Notes under the pieces: model-generated | What the model was told of the DNA's origin: nothing | Database searches by the model: none | What the model saw: the letters and a program-made list of their open reading frames with translations, nothing else | NCBI GenBank assembly: GCA_034670405.1 | Contig: JAXDDX010000056.1 | Span: forward strand, 2,447,001 to 2,511,000 | Source of the DNA: Hoplostethus atlanticus | Lineage: Eukaryota; Chordata; Actinopteri; Trachichthyiformes; Trachichthyidae | Reading direction: 5' to 3' | DNA: 64,000 bases | Shown here: positions 24,470 to 38,439 of the stretch, piece by piece | Layout: the number at the start of each line of letters is the position of its first letter | Position numbering within the stretch: position 1 is the stretch's first letter | Program-made: the position numbers and the translations under genes

Positions 24470-24980
24470 TGTGTGTGTGTGTTGAGTTGCATTGCACCCC
24501 CAAGGGCCGTGCTTGCATGCCCCCCTGCTATAGTGGTCAAACATGCCTTTGACTTCATTCAAGTACTGACCTTGTTATAAATGGCACTGAGGCCAAAAGA
24601 AAGCATTTACTTAGGTCGCTTACTCAACACAACTGCATTAATCGGCTACATAGACCATAGGTTGTATTATAATATTGAGGTATAATTTATGATAGCAAAC
24701 AGTGAAGTTCTTCAAATTCAGGACAGTTTACACAGGATTTATGTAACAGTATAAATGCTTTACACATGAGACATTGACAAGGTTCAAATAAAGCATAGAT
24801 AGTGCTATTTACCTGTCTTGCATTAATTAATTAAATGCATTAGCCCTATCAAGTATACTAGGTAAAGAAACTTTTATAGCGCATAACCATAAACCATACA
24901 TCCATTGCGTTTTCATCATAAACTTCATTTTCTTCTGGATCACAGAGCCGGAAAATCTTCGTGTAGAGGGGAACGCCCAA
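22923..24980. other. Intergenic, nothing recognised apart from the microsatellite
   Basis: AT-rich unique DNA upstream of the putative promoter. No coding signal was seen. Confidence 0.45.
24386..24481. repeat. (GT)n/(GTGC)n compound microsatellite
   Basis: GT units on both sides of about eight GTGC units (24439-24470). Confidence 0.93.
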
Positions 24981-24984
24981 AATA

Positions 24985-25130
24985 AGTTCCCGCATAACTA
25001 TTGGACAAACAATAAAACATAAGTGGATTTTATTGGTTTATTTTGCATAATCCCTAATATTGACCAATTAAAAACGTGTATGGGCGGGGCTTGAAACTAG
25101 ATTTTTTTTTTTTCAATGTGCTTTCATGGT
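24985..25130 (+). promoter_or_regulatory. cyria: Putative cyria promoter
   Basis: Contains CCAAT/ATTGG motifs (tattggaca near 25001 and gaccaatta near 25065) and a GC box GGGCGGGGC at 25082-25090, just ahead of a GC-rich segment (ggtgcgcgc, 25143-25151) that ends in a strong splice donor. No other promoter-like segment stands out upstream of the cyria coding exons. The link to cyria is inferred from strand and position. Confidence 0.4.
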
Positions 25131-25275
25131 ATCAGAGGGAGGGGTGCGCGCAAAAAAAAGAGCGTTGTTGTCGGTTGCTACAGGGGACAGAACTGGGCTG
25201 GTGAAAGTAACGTTAGTACTCTGATCAAGACTTCGGCTTTTACTTACCAAAAGTGCTATCCCAACAGAATTACCG
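25131..25275 (+). other. cyria: Putative untranslated exon 1 of cyria
   Basis: The segment ends at ACCG|GTGAGT, a near-consensus donor at 25276. It lies just downstream of the GC box. It carries no credible coding frame, so it would be 5' UTR. The start of transcription is not visible and 25131 is a guess. The distance to the first coding exon (26 kb) would make intron 1 very long. Confidence 0.4.
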
Positions 25276-28200
25276 GTGAGTTAAAAGTTTTTCTAAACTT
25301 CTATCCATGTTTAGTGGGCGCTGAACGAGATTTACTCAACCTTAAATTCACCGCATTCGCTAGGCTGAGAAATCAGTGACTGTCAAGCGAGTTCACATGG
25401 AAGAGATGCCGGAGGAAGTGCTAATGTGCTAGCTTACGTTAGCCACTTGTGAGTACTCAACTAAGTGTTTGAGTGTCGTTATATCGCTTGCAAATGTTAG
25501 TAAGACTGTTTTTCTATCCATTGATATATATTTTATGCTCTCAGTCTCTAGTTCTTGGTTGGCTAACTTGACAGGAGTGCTGGCTAACAAGCTGACTGGC
25601 TAGCCAGCAAGCCAAACAAGCTGATTCCTAGCTGCCTTTCTATGAGTTGTCTGGTTTAACCAATCACATAGTCACCGCCTATTTTGATTCTTAATTCCCT
25701 GACGATCGTAATGTCTATCATTGTATGTGCCTCATTGAAGTGAAATACTCTTAATCCTTGTTTGTAAAAATTTAAGACTATAATGTTGCCTCTTTTTCTC
25801 CGCAATCAGTGCGCCCTCAGTTTTGCAGGCTACTTATCAAACATCAACACCAACTAAAAACTGAGGATATATACACACAGATGGATGTCATGGAGTAAAA
25901 AAAATCCAAGTTATGTGTGTAATTTGCTTCCCAACCCGTCAAACCGGTAGAAGAGCCCTAGCCTAACTCTGGTAAAAATTTTTGTCTCAGGTTGCTGTTG
26001 CAAATGTCACGACAGCAGCTGTTTCTCTTGTCTTGACATGGACTGCGAATGGATGACTCTGTTCTCCCCAATGGGAATGTTATTGGACGACTTCAGAATA
26101 AAATTTCTCACTAGATCCAACATTAACAGAAAGGTTTTTTTTCCCATGCAGGACTTTGAGGCATGGCATTGGCACACCTGGTGTACAGGTGATATTACAA
26201 AGCAATTGTTTTGGAGTGATCAGTTATGAAATTAGCTGATTGAGATTTCTGACATGATGGTACAGAATTGGCAATGTGGTGCAGCACCACTGTTACATGG
26301 TTGGTATAGAACAATGGAGAAATGAGTGAAGACTAGAACTGGGAAGAATTGAGATGCGTCAGGACCAAATGACTGCCTGTTGATGGCAGGTCCTCGCGTG
26401 ATGACAAGAGTACTTATATGTTGTTATCAGACAGGATTCCAAGGGGAGGCTGAATTCCTCAAATTTGTATCCAGGGTGAGATACACATTTCTCCAAGTTG
26501 TGACTGAGAGGAATTTATTGTGGCTCCTGATGCAATGAAATGGTGTCTGCAGTTGGACAGGACATACAGCAACAGCTGCACTTTCCAACAACTGTGTGTG
26601 TTTGTGTCTGTGTGCGTGCTTGCATGTGTTTTGTTTCAGTTGGTATGTAAGGCTCTAATTTCTGCATTTCTGGAATGCTGGATGAATTTTGTGAGTATAA
26701 GATACTAGACAATGGCTCTTGTGGATGAAACTGATGATCTGTCTTGGAAGATGTTAAAATGCTTTACATGTGCTCTGTATTGCCTAGCCTAGCTGTGGGC
26801 CACAATATCCACTTTAACAGTGGGGCTTGGCAGGGCTTTGGATACCCCCAAATAAGATGACGACAAATTATTTCTATAAGCAGCAAGATGCAAAAGAATC
26901 ACAGACATGATATTACGTTGGGAAGTACATTATATGAACTATGAGGATGTCAAGACTTGTCCTGTTGGGCTATGTAGGGAATCAGACTAATGTGTATGAA
27001 TGTGCTACCAGTTCAGGAGCACTGCACTGATTGTAACATAATAATGTACTGTAACCCAGGTCATATGTTGCAGGGTCATCATATCACTGATATAATAATA
27101 TATCCACAACCATCTAGACTGAGAACCAAGGGCTAGTACAGTGCTATCGGACAATGCTAAATTTCTGTTTTTCAAATACAAAAATCAAGACAATGACATC
27201 CTATTAGAATAACACCTGCAGAACTAAACTGAACTAAAACTAAACTATGTAGTCTGAGACTAAGATTTGTTTCTTCACACTTTTCCATAGATTAAAAGTA
27301 GCATATAGGCAATATAAATAGTCAATATCAAGAAAAGTAGTAACAATATTCTGCATTTGTCAGTATTCAGAGTACTTAAAGGGAGACTTGTACTTTGTCA
27401 GCAAAATGTATATCATGCAGAACTTGAATTTTTTTTAAATCCTTTTCTTTTTGAGAACTAGCAAGGAGACGTATAGGCACCTACAGGGAATGCTTACATT
27501 AAAACTAAAGAATATTTCTAGAATCCAGTTAGTCGTCATTGGCCCAACATCTGGCCGCAGGTCCCAGGCTGGGTTTGACGAACACTGGCATCTTCTGCCT
27601 CTAGTTATAAGTTCACTTTATCACCACTGTTGTTAGGTTTTAGTTCAAGTCAGAGGTAATGTTTGAGGAAACTGTTATGATAACATTGTCCAACAGCGTT
27701 ATCAACTAGAGTAACTAATTACGATATCCTACCGATAGTCTAATCCTTTGTTGAGTGTGCTGCCAATGTACAATGACTAATCCATTCCTGTTGGGTTTTG
27801 TGTGCCCCTTGTCAACCATTTAAAGGGTTTAGGTGTCGTGCTGATGCGATGTGGCGCGGCAAATAGGAGAACACTGAAGAGAGCAAGAGCCATGTTGAAG
27901 TTTACAAATGTCTCTTGGCAGAGTCTGAATGCAATGTGTCTGTGTGTGGCTGAAAGTCTGTGCTTGACCATCCTGCTGGCAGAGAAGTGAGTGTTAGATC
28001 GCAGTTTAAAGCCTCGTGGCTCAGTTCTCTCCCAGCTCAGTTTTTGTGTGTCTGTGACAGAAAAACAGGATATGCTAGCTTGCAGCCTCTCAGAACAGTG
28101 GTTTGTTTTTTCATTGTGGTTTTGAACCTGCTGTTGCAGCACAGGGTTGGTAAGGCAGGAGGGAGGGAAAGCCTCTGTGTTGTCTGGCAGTGTTTCTTTT

Positions 28201-29261
28201 ACAGTTATTGAACAGTGCTAGGCCAACACAACATCAACATTGCCACAACAAAACACAGCAATATGGGCGTGTGTTTATCATTAATATTTTTTATCAGAAT
28301 AAGGTAGCAAATTATGATTTGTTTACTACTGCAGCCTGCATTAGAACCAAAACTGGGACTCAAATGTCAAATGTCAAAGCAAAACCAAAATTACCACACA
28401 ACCACCTGTACTATGTGTTTACTGCATGTATTGCTGTATTGAGTTTCCATTCCACCCAATGGTAATGTGTTGGCTAATTCTAAGCAGTATCACTTCTTCA
28501 AAAAGTCTCAATTAACAGGCCAGCAGTGTCTCCACTGTGAAATATGATTACCACAGTCATTACAGTCTTATTACAACAGGCAACCAGCAAATTAACTATG
28601 CTGCTTCAAATCCTCAGCAGGCCAGATGGAGGTAATGTGATATTCACTATTTAGCTGTTCTAAAACTCCAAATGAAACTGCTTGCAGCAGCGTTTTTGTT
28701 TGGTAGAGTTCAGCTATGAATCATGAGCTGCTTTGTGACACTAAATGAGAGATCCCAAAGGATTTCCTTCCAGCACTGCACACTGCACCGGCCAAGCCTA
28801 ATATCTGATTGGGGTATTAGCTGAACAAGCAGTTGCATGGGGGAAGCTTTGTCATTGCATTAATTTACTCTTGATGCCAGATAAGGTTAACCTGCAGCAT
28901 TTACAAGAGGGTCTTAAGGCAAGTTTGAGCACACAGTACTATCAGTCATTATAGAATCCAAATATGTGCCACTTTTTTAAACCACAGCAACTGTTACCAG
29001 GAATAGGACCAGGAGCAAACCAATGTCCCAAAACTAAAACGATACCTTTATTTGAGGGCCATCAGAAGTAACCATCAAACTCAATTCAGTAGCACTTTGC
29101 AGCTCTTCAAATTAGGTAAGCCTATGTCAGTTTTGACATCTGAATGGTAATTGCCGGTCATTTGATACTCTTCTTTTATTCCAATCCTTACTCCCTCTTT
29201 AGGAGCTAGGAAGTCCATTGCATTCAACCTGAACAAGGATTTGTTTTTTAGGTCATGGCAA

Positions 29262-29350
29262 TTACAGAATAATTTGCTGTAGTCTGGAGTCGTGCATATC
29301 CCCTTGGCAACTGCAGAATAATTTTCTGGAGTCGTGCATATCCCCTTTTA
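29262..29350. repeat. Short tandem duplication
   Basis: Two imperfect copies containing cagaataattt and ggagtcgtgcatatcccctt, offset by 42-48 bp. Confidence 0.8.
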
Positions 29351-29642
29351 AAAGTAGCCCAACTCAATTGTTACAATTGTTTAGCTCATTAATTTCTTCA
29401 GACTTAACGAACAAGGTAAGAAGTTTAGCCCCTCCACTCCCCAGCCACTGGCTCTTAGTCCCCAGCTCTCCTCCTGTTATCAGTTTACAGTGGTCCACCA
29501 GCCACTGCTGACTCAGCCAATACTGCCATCTGGGCTGGAACAGAAAATACAACAGACTTCTCACTAGCTGTAGAGCCTCAGATGCTAGGCAGTGCGTGTG
29601 TGTAAGACGGTATATAATTTAAAGTAATGAGGAAGATGGGAT

Positions 29643-29710
29643 TTTAACTAGGGCTGTACAGTTAATCATGTTGAATTATATATTGCCATTTTAGTTTCCA
29701 CAATTTAGTA
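29643..29710 (+). mobile_element. Fragment of the agggctg(c/t)acaattaat repeat family
   Basis: Starts with agggctgtacagttaat. Related fragments lie at 31605-31690, 32205-32275, 36330-36370 and 54150-54220. A family common in fish genomes; superfamily not determined. Confidence 0.45.
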
Positions 29711-31604
29711 TCAGGATATTTGCATGTACTGAAGTTGTGTGCACTTCAGCTAGCTGCAGAACAAGGTGCTCCAGCTAAGGCCTATTTTGATTGGCATGAT
29801 AGACTGGCAGACTAGGTTGGACACTCACACAGGGGACCTTTTCAGTCTTGCTATTTGCTAAAGAGGGATTAATAAATCTTTGCTACCTTAATTAGAACAG
29901 CTTAACCTTTTAACAGCTTAATGTTTTTTAACCACCAAAGCCACCAGTGTCCAATGTTCACCAGGCATAACTTTCTCCAGGAATTTTTTAGAGATTTCTT
30001 TGTGTTCAGTGTTGGCCTTCCAGGATTTTTCCCCTTGTCCTTTTTTTCCCTGAGGAAATGAGTTATTTGTCTATGGCTGCCGTGGCTGTGTCACAGTAAA
30101 ACGCTGTGCAAATCAAACTGTCTGCTCAAAGTTCCTGTTTTACCCCAACCTACCTGTCTATCTGTCTATTTCTGTCTGCCTCTCTCTCTATGTCGCTCTG
30201 TCTGTGGGAATGAGTATGTGTTTCTAACTGTGGTGCTTTATGACTCTACACACTTCCCGCTCACGTTTCACGTTTTATACTCACATCCTGTCAGCAAGAC
30301 GAGAGCTTTCTGTAAGTCTGTTCTCCAAACTGATTTCAGTATGCTCTCATTGGCTACTATTGTGCTGAGGTTGTGCTTGTAATTGTCAGTTGCGTTGTTT
30401 AATACCCATCAATTGCTTCAATCTTATTTATATTCCATTTGTCTTTGCTGTATCCGAGTACTGTAAGGTTTTATCTTATCTTAGGAAATAAAGCTTTGAC
30501 ATGAACCTGGGGGATGCAAAGTAGCCAACCTTGCTACCTTCCAAGCATGCATGTCAATAGAGAGCAGTGTGCATGGATATATTTAGTTTTTTCAGGAGTT
30601 CTGTATTTTTTAACTTCTATTCACTTCAATTGGAGATGTGTTTATGTTTAGCATAGTCCTGATCACAGCTCCTGATTTTTATATGTAGGTCTCATATAAC
30701 CCTGTAAGGGCTCATGCTGCATCATGTCAGATAAGTAGGCTGTTGTTTTTGAAACCTGAGTGGTGGTATGATGGGGTTATTGAAAATGCACACCATCTGT
30801 CCTATCGATTTTGTTCATCTCTGTTGGTTCAAACTACTCTCAACAGGCTTCTTCGCTCTGGCAGAGTCTATTTATGCACAAATGCCTAAAGCACAGTTCT
30901 TTCTAGGCCACAGGAAAATTTAAAGCCTTGGAAAATGGGCTATAGTACAGAAACTAAAAGATACAAAACTAAAAGATAAGATAGAAAGGTTGTCTATTTG
31001 GATTCTTATCCTCCATTCCTTCCTTGTCACCTACAGGCTGCCGCGTTACGAGTTGAGGTCATGCTACACAGGCATGAAGTGTAGCATAAAGTGTAGATCA
31101 ACAATTATGAACGATTTCTTTTTTCATTTTTCACTTTGTTCTCAAAAGCCCACTATGTTGGTTGTCATTCACCAAACTTCATGCCCTCTAGAAACAATTT
31201 CTCCCTTCTGCATTGTCTCAAAATGTTGCTCTTGTATTATGATTTTCCACAACAGTACTTCAAGAGATTGCAGTCTGTTCTGTGAATCACACTGTCTGGT
31301 TTATGTAGAAAAACTAGCTGCGAGCTGTTTCTGTCTCTGGCATGATGCTATTGCCAAGTCTGCTAGTTGGATTGCATATTTAGCCTTGATGTATATTAGC
31401 CAGATAGTTGGGTGCCATTGCTCCACCTGGTGTTCTGCTTTTTACAGCTAGGAGCAGCAGCATGTCCATTGATTTGAGCAGGTGCAGGAATCGAGAGATT
31501 TACGACTGTTAATTCATGACAATTTAATGGTCTGTGAAAGCAGGAATGTTCAGACACTGATAGCAGTCTTGCTTTTGTGAGGACGATATAACAGCCCAGA
31601 AACT

Positions 31605-31695
31605 TGTCACAATCACAGCTAAAATGATAATCCTGATTATTTTGCGATCATGATAATTAATCCTGATTATTAATCTTGATGATTGATTATATAAC
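31605..31695 (+). mobile_element. Fragment of the same agggctg family
   Basis: Contains cacaatcacagctaaaatgataatcctgattattttg. The phrase gctaaaatgataatcctgat recurs exactly at 54171-54190. Confidence 0.55.
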
Positions 31696-32202
31696 TATTT
31701 GCAACTACAGCAAGTGTTGTAAGTAAATTGAAATGTTTCAGTGTTGCCCATATGCCAAGATTCTATTTTGGGCACTACAAGTGTGTATAAAAAGGTCAAA
31801 GGTTCCTGAAACTAACCACCTACATCTGTTTGGAAAGGATAGACCTTTAAGAGGCACTGTTATGATTGTTTGTATGTCAATTGTCTCTTTATTTATTTAT
31901 TTATTGTCTCTTGTCTTTTATCTAACATTGTCTTGGGCTTTGCGCTGCAGGCTTCCCTTCTTGTACTTGAGAGCATTTTGGAAGAGTTAGACTCTCACTT
32001 ATCAGGGACATTAATACCATAGCAGGCAGTTGCAGAGCAAAGGTAACAAGCCGATCTGGACCTTGGTCAGGACATCAGACCTTTCTAACGACAGAGTTAA
32101 CACCTTTCCTCATTGGGCCTGTGTTTTCTGGTCAGGTATGCAATATACTCTTACTGGAGGAAGAAATTGTCTAGTAGACCATTATAAAGTGCATAGCACT
32201 AG

Positions 32203-32278
32203 GGCTGCACAATTATCAAAAGCGTTTTAATTGCGATTCTCGATTTTCGATTAATAAAATTGCAATTAAATACATATT
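32203..32278 (+). mobile_element. Fragment of the same agggctg family
   Basis: Starts with agggctgcacaattatcaaaa, then several aattgcgatt/cgatt words typical of this fish repeat. Confidence 0.5.
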
Positions 32279-33697
32279 TTATGTTGCCAACTGCATATAC
32301 TGTATTCTGTATAAAAAACCAAAACAAATCAAGCTGATAACGGATGTGTAGTGATGCAAACTTACTGCTCCTCCTGCAAGCCCCAGGCGGCCAGTGCATC
32401 TCTCAATCCTTGAGCAATATCCTGGGCATGGTCTTGGGGAATGTATGCTGTTTGCAAGCATCTGCTTTTCAGCGTAAAATCATCAACAACATAATGAACC
32501 CTTCGGCTCTGATAGGGTTCCATAGTTCTACTTGACCTACAAATCAGTTGTTTCATGCACTCCTGCATCCTGTACTGGATCTTGTGGTTGAATTTTAGAT
32601 GGTTGTATAAATTTGTTCTGTTTGATTGTGGTGTTGCCACAATAATCTTACACTGTTTGTACAGTACGTTTTTTTTTGGTTGTTTTTTTGATCATCACCA
32701 AAAAATACCAAATGACGGATGATGCTCTTATTTTTGGTACTAAAGCGTCTTCTTCACGATCAGGTGAGCTAGGTTCAATGTTACTCATTTTAATTTAACT
32801 CAACTGTTGTTAGGAGGCAACCGCAAACATCTTAAAAGATGCTACTAGGGATCAGACTGCTCAAAGCAGGTTCAGCAGCACAGATTGTAGCCCATCTCTG
32901 TGCTATTTATTTCAGGTAACTTGGATAAAGGTGTATTGTAGCTTGCTGACAGGGTCTCATTAGCTTTAGCTAGCTTAGCTTGGTGGCCTCCACCCATGAG
33001 AGAAGAAGCCTGTGCTAGTGGAGATTCCTCTACTCACGCACAGTGTGCTTACACACTGACACACACCCACACTTAGTTTCTCACACAGAGCCACTCACAC
33101 ACAGACATGGTTCCCTTTGTATCTGCAGTGCTTTTGACATGCAGGGCTTGGCAGAACAGAAGTGGCATTGAGCAGCAACGTAGGAGGAATTCTACGCCTG
33201 GAGACCCACACTACGCAGTAATGGCTGGTAGTAGCCAGACAGCCACTCTTCGCCCTCCTCCTTTCTGAATACCAAACACCCATGCTTTTTCTTTCTTTCT
33301 TACTTTCCTATTTGCTTTTTATCGTTTTTTTGCTTTCTCTGTCTTGTTCATGCTCACTTATGTGCCATGGCAGGCTCTCTCTCTCTCTCTCATCATTGAC
33401 ATCATTGTTTATTATCAACTGACCCCTCCTCTTTCTCTTTAGCTCTCTTCCAGATACCTAAATAGAAAATGTAGAAAATGTCCTTTTAATGGCATCCTAC
33501 GGATTCCAACCCTGACTAAGCACTGTTTTCTGACTCTGTTGCCGTTATCAGTGTCCCTCTCTAGACTAGAGGCCAGATGTGGAGAAGGGATAGTACTGAG
33601 TTTGTAATGGCAAGGGTAAAAGCAGGCAGCAGGCCCAGCTGGCTTAACTGGAGGGCTCACAGAACCAACAGCTGAACAGAGCTGAGTACTGCTACTG

Positions 33698-33872
<175 letters not shown>

Positions 33873-34354
33873 GCTATGTACTTACTGTAGAAATGGACTC
33901 TGAGCTTAATGTGCAGGTGCATTTGATAGAGGCTGTAAAGAAGTGTGTGTGGGTGTGGACTTGCAAGAGAGAGAGACAGCAGTGAGAAGCAAGGCTGCCA
34001 TTGTGGTGGTGGGTTCCCCCTCCCTCCTCCACCACCACCCCCCTGGCCTGTGCCCATATTAGGGCAAAACTCAGCCAACCCTCCCTCAAGCTGAGCTCAA
34101 CCCCCCACACGCCCTGTTGTCACATTTGCTCCAGCAAAGGGAGCCTGAGGGAGAAACGGCTCCCCTAACCCAATTTGAAGGCCTGTTTTTGTAGCCAGTC
34201 AAAACAGTGGAGGGCTTTTAAAAATTGTTACAGAAAGCCCATGCAGACAGTGTTTTTGTTGTGGTGGCAGGGACAGTGTTAATTTTTTATTTTTATTTTT
34301 TAAAGATTTACTATTCATGGTTGTGTCTCAGGTTGGGCTATGCCATTTGGTGAC

Positions 34355-34455
34355 CGCTGTTGTCCCAAGTGCTTTACAGTCTGATGAGTACATACAGCAT
34401 GGGTGGCCCGAGTGGGAGTCTAACCCCACGTGATATCTACTGAGCCTTACAGGAC
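34355..34455 (-). mobile_element. tRNA-derived SINE, family 1, antisense
   Basis: On the minus strand it reads ggggttagactcccactcgg followed by gccacccatgc, then actcatcagactgtaaagcacttggga. The B-box region and the tail (ctgtaaggcactttggataa type) are recognisable. Confidence 0.6.
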
Positions 34456-35107
34456 CAGAACTGTGTTGTGGTTGATGTGTATTTCAAGTGGCAACCTAAA
34501 TAACATGGTCCAAAATTAACATCCGCCAAACGCCAGTTGCTGGTAAAAATTTGTCTTTGGCAGATAAATCAATAAGGGTCACTCACCACACTGGCCAGTT
34601 ACTGTTTTAGACAAACTTTGTCCCTGCTGGCCACAGTACACGCTTTCTGACCATGAGCCAATCAAATCAAAGCAAAACAATGGCTCTGTATCAAGCAGGC
34701 TCCTGATTGGCTGCCTCCTATGCTGCATCTACACAAAGCGGTAGCATCTAAACGTCTGTTTCTCCGCTGCCTGTATGGTTAACTAGCCAAACAGAAATTA
34801 GACTTACCAGCGATTGGCAAATCAGCCAAAAAGTTAATTTAGGACACTACTAAATAACTGCATTTCTCAGGCTATTAACTAAGGCTGAGTGTTAGGCTTT
34901 ATGTTTTTGTTTTTTTTAATGTAGTTTTTTTTTATTAGCCTGGCATGTAGGTCATGCATTGTTTTGCTTTTGTAAAAGCACTCATGTTGAAATGAGAACT
35001 ATTACAAGTGTGAGGCTTGCTGAAGTCTTCAGCCTGTTTATGCTAGTTGACATATTCACTCTCCTGAGACATTTTAGGGTGTAGAAACTCTTAGCACATT
35101 GTCGTGT

Positions 35108-35238
35108 CCTGTGTAGCTTAATGAGTAGAGCATAGCATTAACATTACCAGGGTTAGGGATTTGATTCCCTCAGGGACCATCCATACAAAAATGATCCTGT
35201 AAGGTGCTTTCGATATAAGCATCCACCAACTGGCCTGT
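35108..35238 (+). mobile_element. tRNA-derived SINE, family 1
   Basis: Pol III A box (tgtagcttaatgagtagagc, 35111-35130) and B box (ggttagggatttgattccc, 35151-35169), then the body ccatccatac and tail tcctgtaaggtgcttt...aagcatccacc. This layout matches tRNA-derived SINEs of fish. Confidence 0.75.
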
Positions 35239-36329
35239 GTTACACTGCCACTTCAGAGACCTACCACACAGTATAGGCCAAAGTGGTAGTGAGAGGCACA
35301 GCAGTTAAACAATTAGTTTGCCCTTGCCAGGCATTTTCCTAGAGTCTCCCAAACAGAAGTTATTTTGGGTCACTTGGTGTTGATTTTTGGTTCCCTTGGT
35401 TTATACAAAGTCACTCTCAAGGGAAATAGGTTGACTCACGTCGTCAGGGTAGCTGGGTCAGTGCAGAGTATTTAGAGGTAGTTCCACTGTCAACACTGGA
35501 GAGTGCAGGTGGTTTCCTTGTGGACAGAAAACAGAGGCTACATTTCCACTTGTCATTTCAATGCAACTTATATCTTCCAATCACCCAGCACAAACAAAGG
35601 GTCTGGATGTGCAAAATTTTGCTCACATGGCTATCAGCATGTGATGTAGCATCAAATAAACAATGGAGAGAGAGAGAATATCACCAACCTCAGGAAGGAG
35701 GAGTATGGAGGAACTGGGTGTCTATTGGCAGGATCTCAGAATGTGAATTACAAACTTTTAATCTGTTGCTAGAAATTGTTTTATCTTGAACAGATCAATG
35801 CAGTGTGTGTGTGTAACCTGACCTGAAAATATTCTGATTGTATGATATATAAATTCTAGCATGATTCATTTCAGATCTAGTGAGGATTGAGTTGGCCTGA
35901 TAAGAAAGAAGTCCACAGAATTAAGAATGCAACTCTAAATTAAAATCTGTTGATAAAATAAGTTGATAATATTAGTGTAAGATTTAAAAGTCATTATTTT
36001 CGTGGCCGAACCAGTTTGACATTCTGAAGTTTTAGATGAATTCAATTGACAAGACATTTTACTGTCACTTTTATAGCAAACCCTTCCTTATACAGCATTG
36101 GAGAAACCTGTAGAACTGGGGCAATTTTTTTTATTTTTCCTTACTCAGCCTTACAGTGCTACTGTCTGAAGACATTCCCATCACATTTCAGGTCAGGTTC
36201 AGCCGGCTTGGGGTTTTCAGTGTAGAGAGAAAAAGCGGCAACATTTCCTGTTGAGTATAATATTGATTGTTGTGCTGCTCTGTCTAAGCTGCTGTATAAA
36301 AAGAATCCGATAATGTTTCTCACCCTAGT

Positions 36330-36415
36330 TTAAGGCTTCATGATTATGGCTAAAACAATAATCCTGATTTGCTAGTTATTGCTGTCAAGTAATATATATA
36401 TATATTGTGATTGGG
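36330..36415 (+). mobile_element. Fragment of the agggctg family
   Basis: Contains catgattatggctaaaacaataatcctgattt. It is short and degraded. Confidence 0.45.
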
Positions 36416-36904
36416 GATATTAGTCAGGGTTTTTAGTTTTGATGAAATATTTTTCTGCAGTTTTGTCATCTCATCTCAACATCTTGACCATTTTCAACTA
36501 CAGCTGACATTCTAGATGACATGAAATGTTTCAATAGTGGAAATATACAGTATACTGTACCAATATTCTAACTGGAAACTAAAAGTGTGATATGCAGTTG
36601 TACATGTTTAGTTGCAGACCTATAGCGTGAGAGAAAAGGAACTCAAAACTGTTCACACCCTGCCTGGGGTTTTTAGTGTAGAGAAAGAGAGCTATGCATT
36701 TCCTGTTCACCTTAGTATCTATTGATGAATGGGTATTTGCTCTTTTGAGAGGTGTGTGCAATAATGTCAGGGAAATTTTGACAACTAGGTCTTATAATTC
36801 TGGCTACAGTGTTATTGTTTGGTGGCCATTTCTGAGTGAGGCTGCACTTTTGGGGTAGGGTTATTGACTGCGTGATGAGAGAGGAAGTTTAGTATGACTA
36901 ACAG

Positions 36905-37020
36905 CCTTACAGAACAGGTGTTTTGCACTTTTACATCTCATGTTTATGTCTGTGGTTTTATGCACTGTAACCGCAACAATTTCCCTGAATGGGATAATAA
37001 AGTATACCTTGACCTTAAGA
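36905..37020 (+). mobile_element. LINE 3'-tail fragment
   Basis: The segment ends with aatttccctgaatgggataa, then taaagtatac and a CCTTGAC(C)TT tail at 37007-37018, matching the layout of the LINE tails at 4151, 9600 and 22740. Confidence 0.6.
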
Positions 37021-37724
37021 TGGATTGTCATGTGAGCTGCTGTGTAAGAAAAGGTGTAGTGTTTATCACCCTGGATTCTGGTTTGTTTTTGTTGGTTTTT
37101 TTTGTTTGTAGGCTTTTTGTTGAATGTCAAGCCTAAGTGGGGTCAGTATTAGGGCTATGTTATGGATTCTTAAACCTTTTATACCTCTGACCTAAACTTA
37201 TTTTTTGTAGATGCACAATACTATCTTTTTCAGAACTGATATGAGTATCAAATACTTTATTAAGTGGGCCAGCACGTGTACCAATCCAATAGTTTTTGCA
37301 TTATTGGTTAACCCTCCAAAAAATGTTTGCATTGTAAACATATTTGCATTACTTCTATATTGTGAAACCTATCAATACTGGACATAAATTCAACAATGCA
37401 GATATAATTTCAGCAGGCTGCTTTCAGGGCTGAAGAATTTGTTTCTCTCGCCTTCCTTCAGCTCTGCTGCACTGCTGGCTCCATCCCAATCGGTGATGAC
37501 ATTTTTTTTATTCTTTACATTTTTTACTCTACTTTTACACAAAAGTGGGCTGAATTGTTCAGTCAAGATCTAGAGATGAGACTTACTTGTGGTTATATTA
37601 CAGTAGCAAATGCAAGACTGTGTAGACGAAGACATAATAGCAAAAAAAGATGACTAGGGTTGGCTAGTGAATAAATAAAAAATAAAAAATATATTCCTCA
37701 GAAAAATCTCTTGTTTTCATTAGA

Positions 37725-37783
<59 letters not shown>
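37725..37783. repeat. (CA)n microsatellite
   Basis: 29 CA units. Confidence 0.95.
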
Positions 37784-37785
<2 letters not shown>

Positions 37786-38439
37786 CAAACCCCCCTGCTC
37801 ATTTGGCTGTTGCCATGCAGAGTAGAGGTGGCAAAGATGTTCCAAGAGTTGTGACACACACACAGTCATTTACTCATGGGAGGATTGCAGACTTCCAGCT
37901 CATTGAACCTCCATTGGGGGCTAACCCCTGGTTGAACCCATAGAGGGTGTCTGCTAAAAGCAGCTCGTACTGAACCAGATGTGTCTCTCACTTACCCGCC
38001 TTCCCTTCCTCCCTCCCTCCATTGTTTGCTTTTTACCCCACAGTAGAGGACAGGCTTTTGCTATAAACTGGAGGACACATGCACTCGCCATATAAACACA
38101 TACACACAATCTCTCACTTTCTCTTTCTTACACAAGCATACATTGCATGTTTGTTCTGCATACACCAAAGTACATACACACCGGAAAACCTGAGCCAAAG
38201 ATGATGTCACATGAGACCTGCTCTGTCATACTCACACAAAAACTCCCCTCGCGTGACCTGGAGCCATGTTGTAAATAAACATTTTCCAGTGGTGGAGATG
38301 ATGCTCATTCACGTCAATAATTGATTCGCAGGTTAAATCCTGGATGTCTGTGAACATCAACAGCTGTCACGCTATCCAGGGTTTGTGCAAAGGTCTTCTG
38401 TCAGTTTGACAGCTGTTTTGACTATATACAGTATAGGCC

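Noticed and set aside
30990..31451. 153-codon open frame in the long 5' intron
   Set aside because: Random-looking sequence with no acceptor or donor and no known motif.
35108..35180. A functional tRNA gene
   Set aside because: A and B boxes are present, but no complete cloverleaf forms and a SINE body follows.
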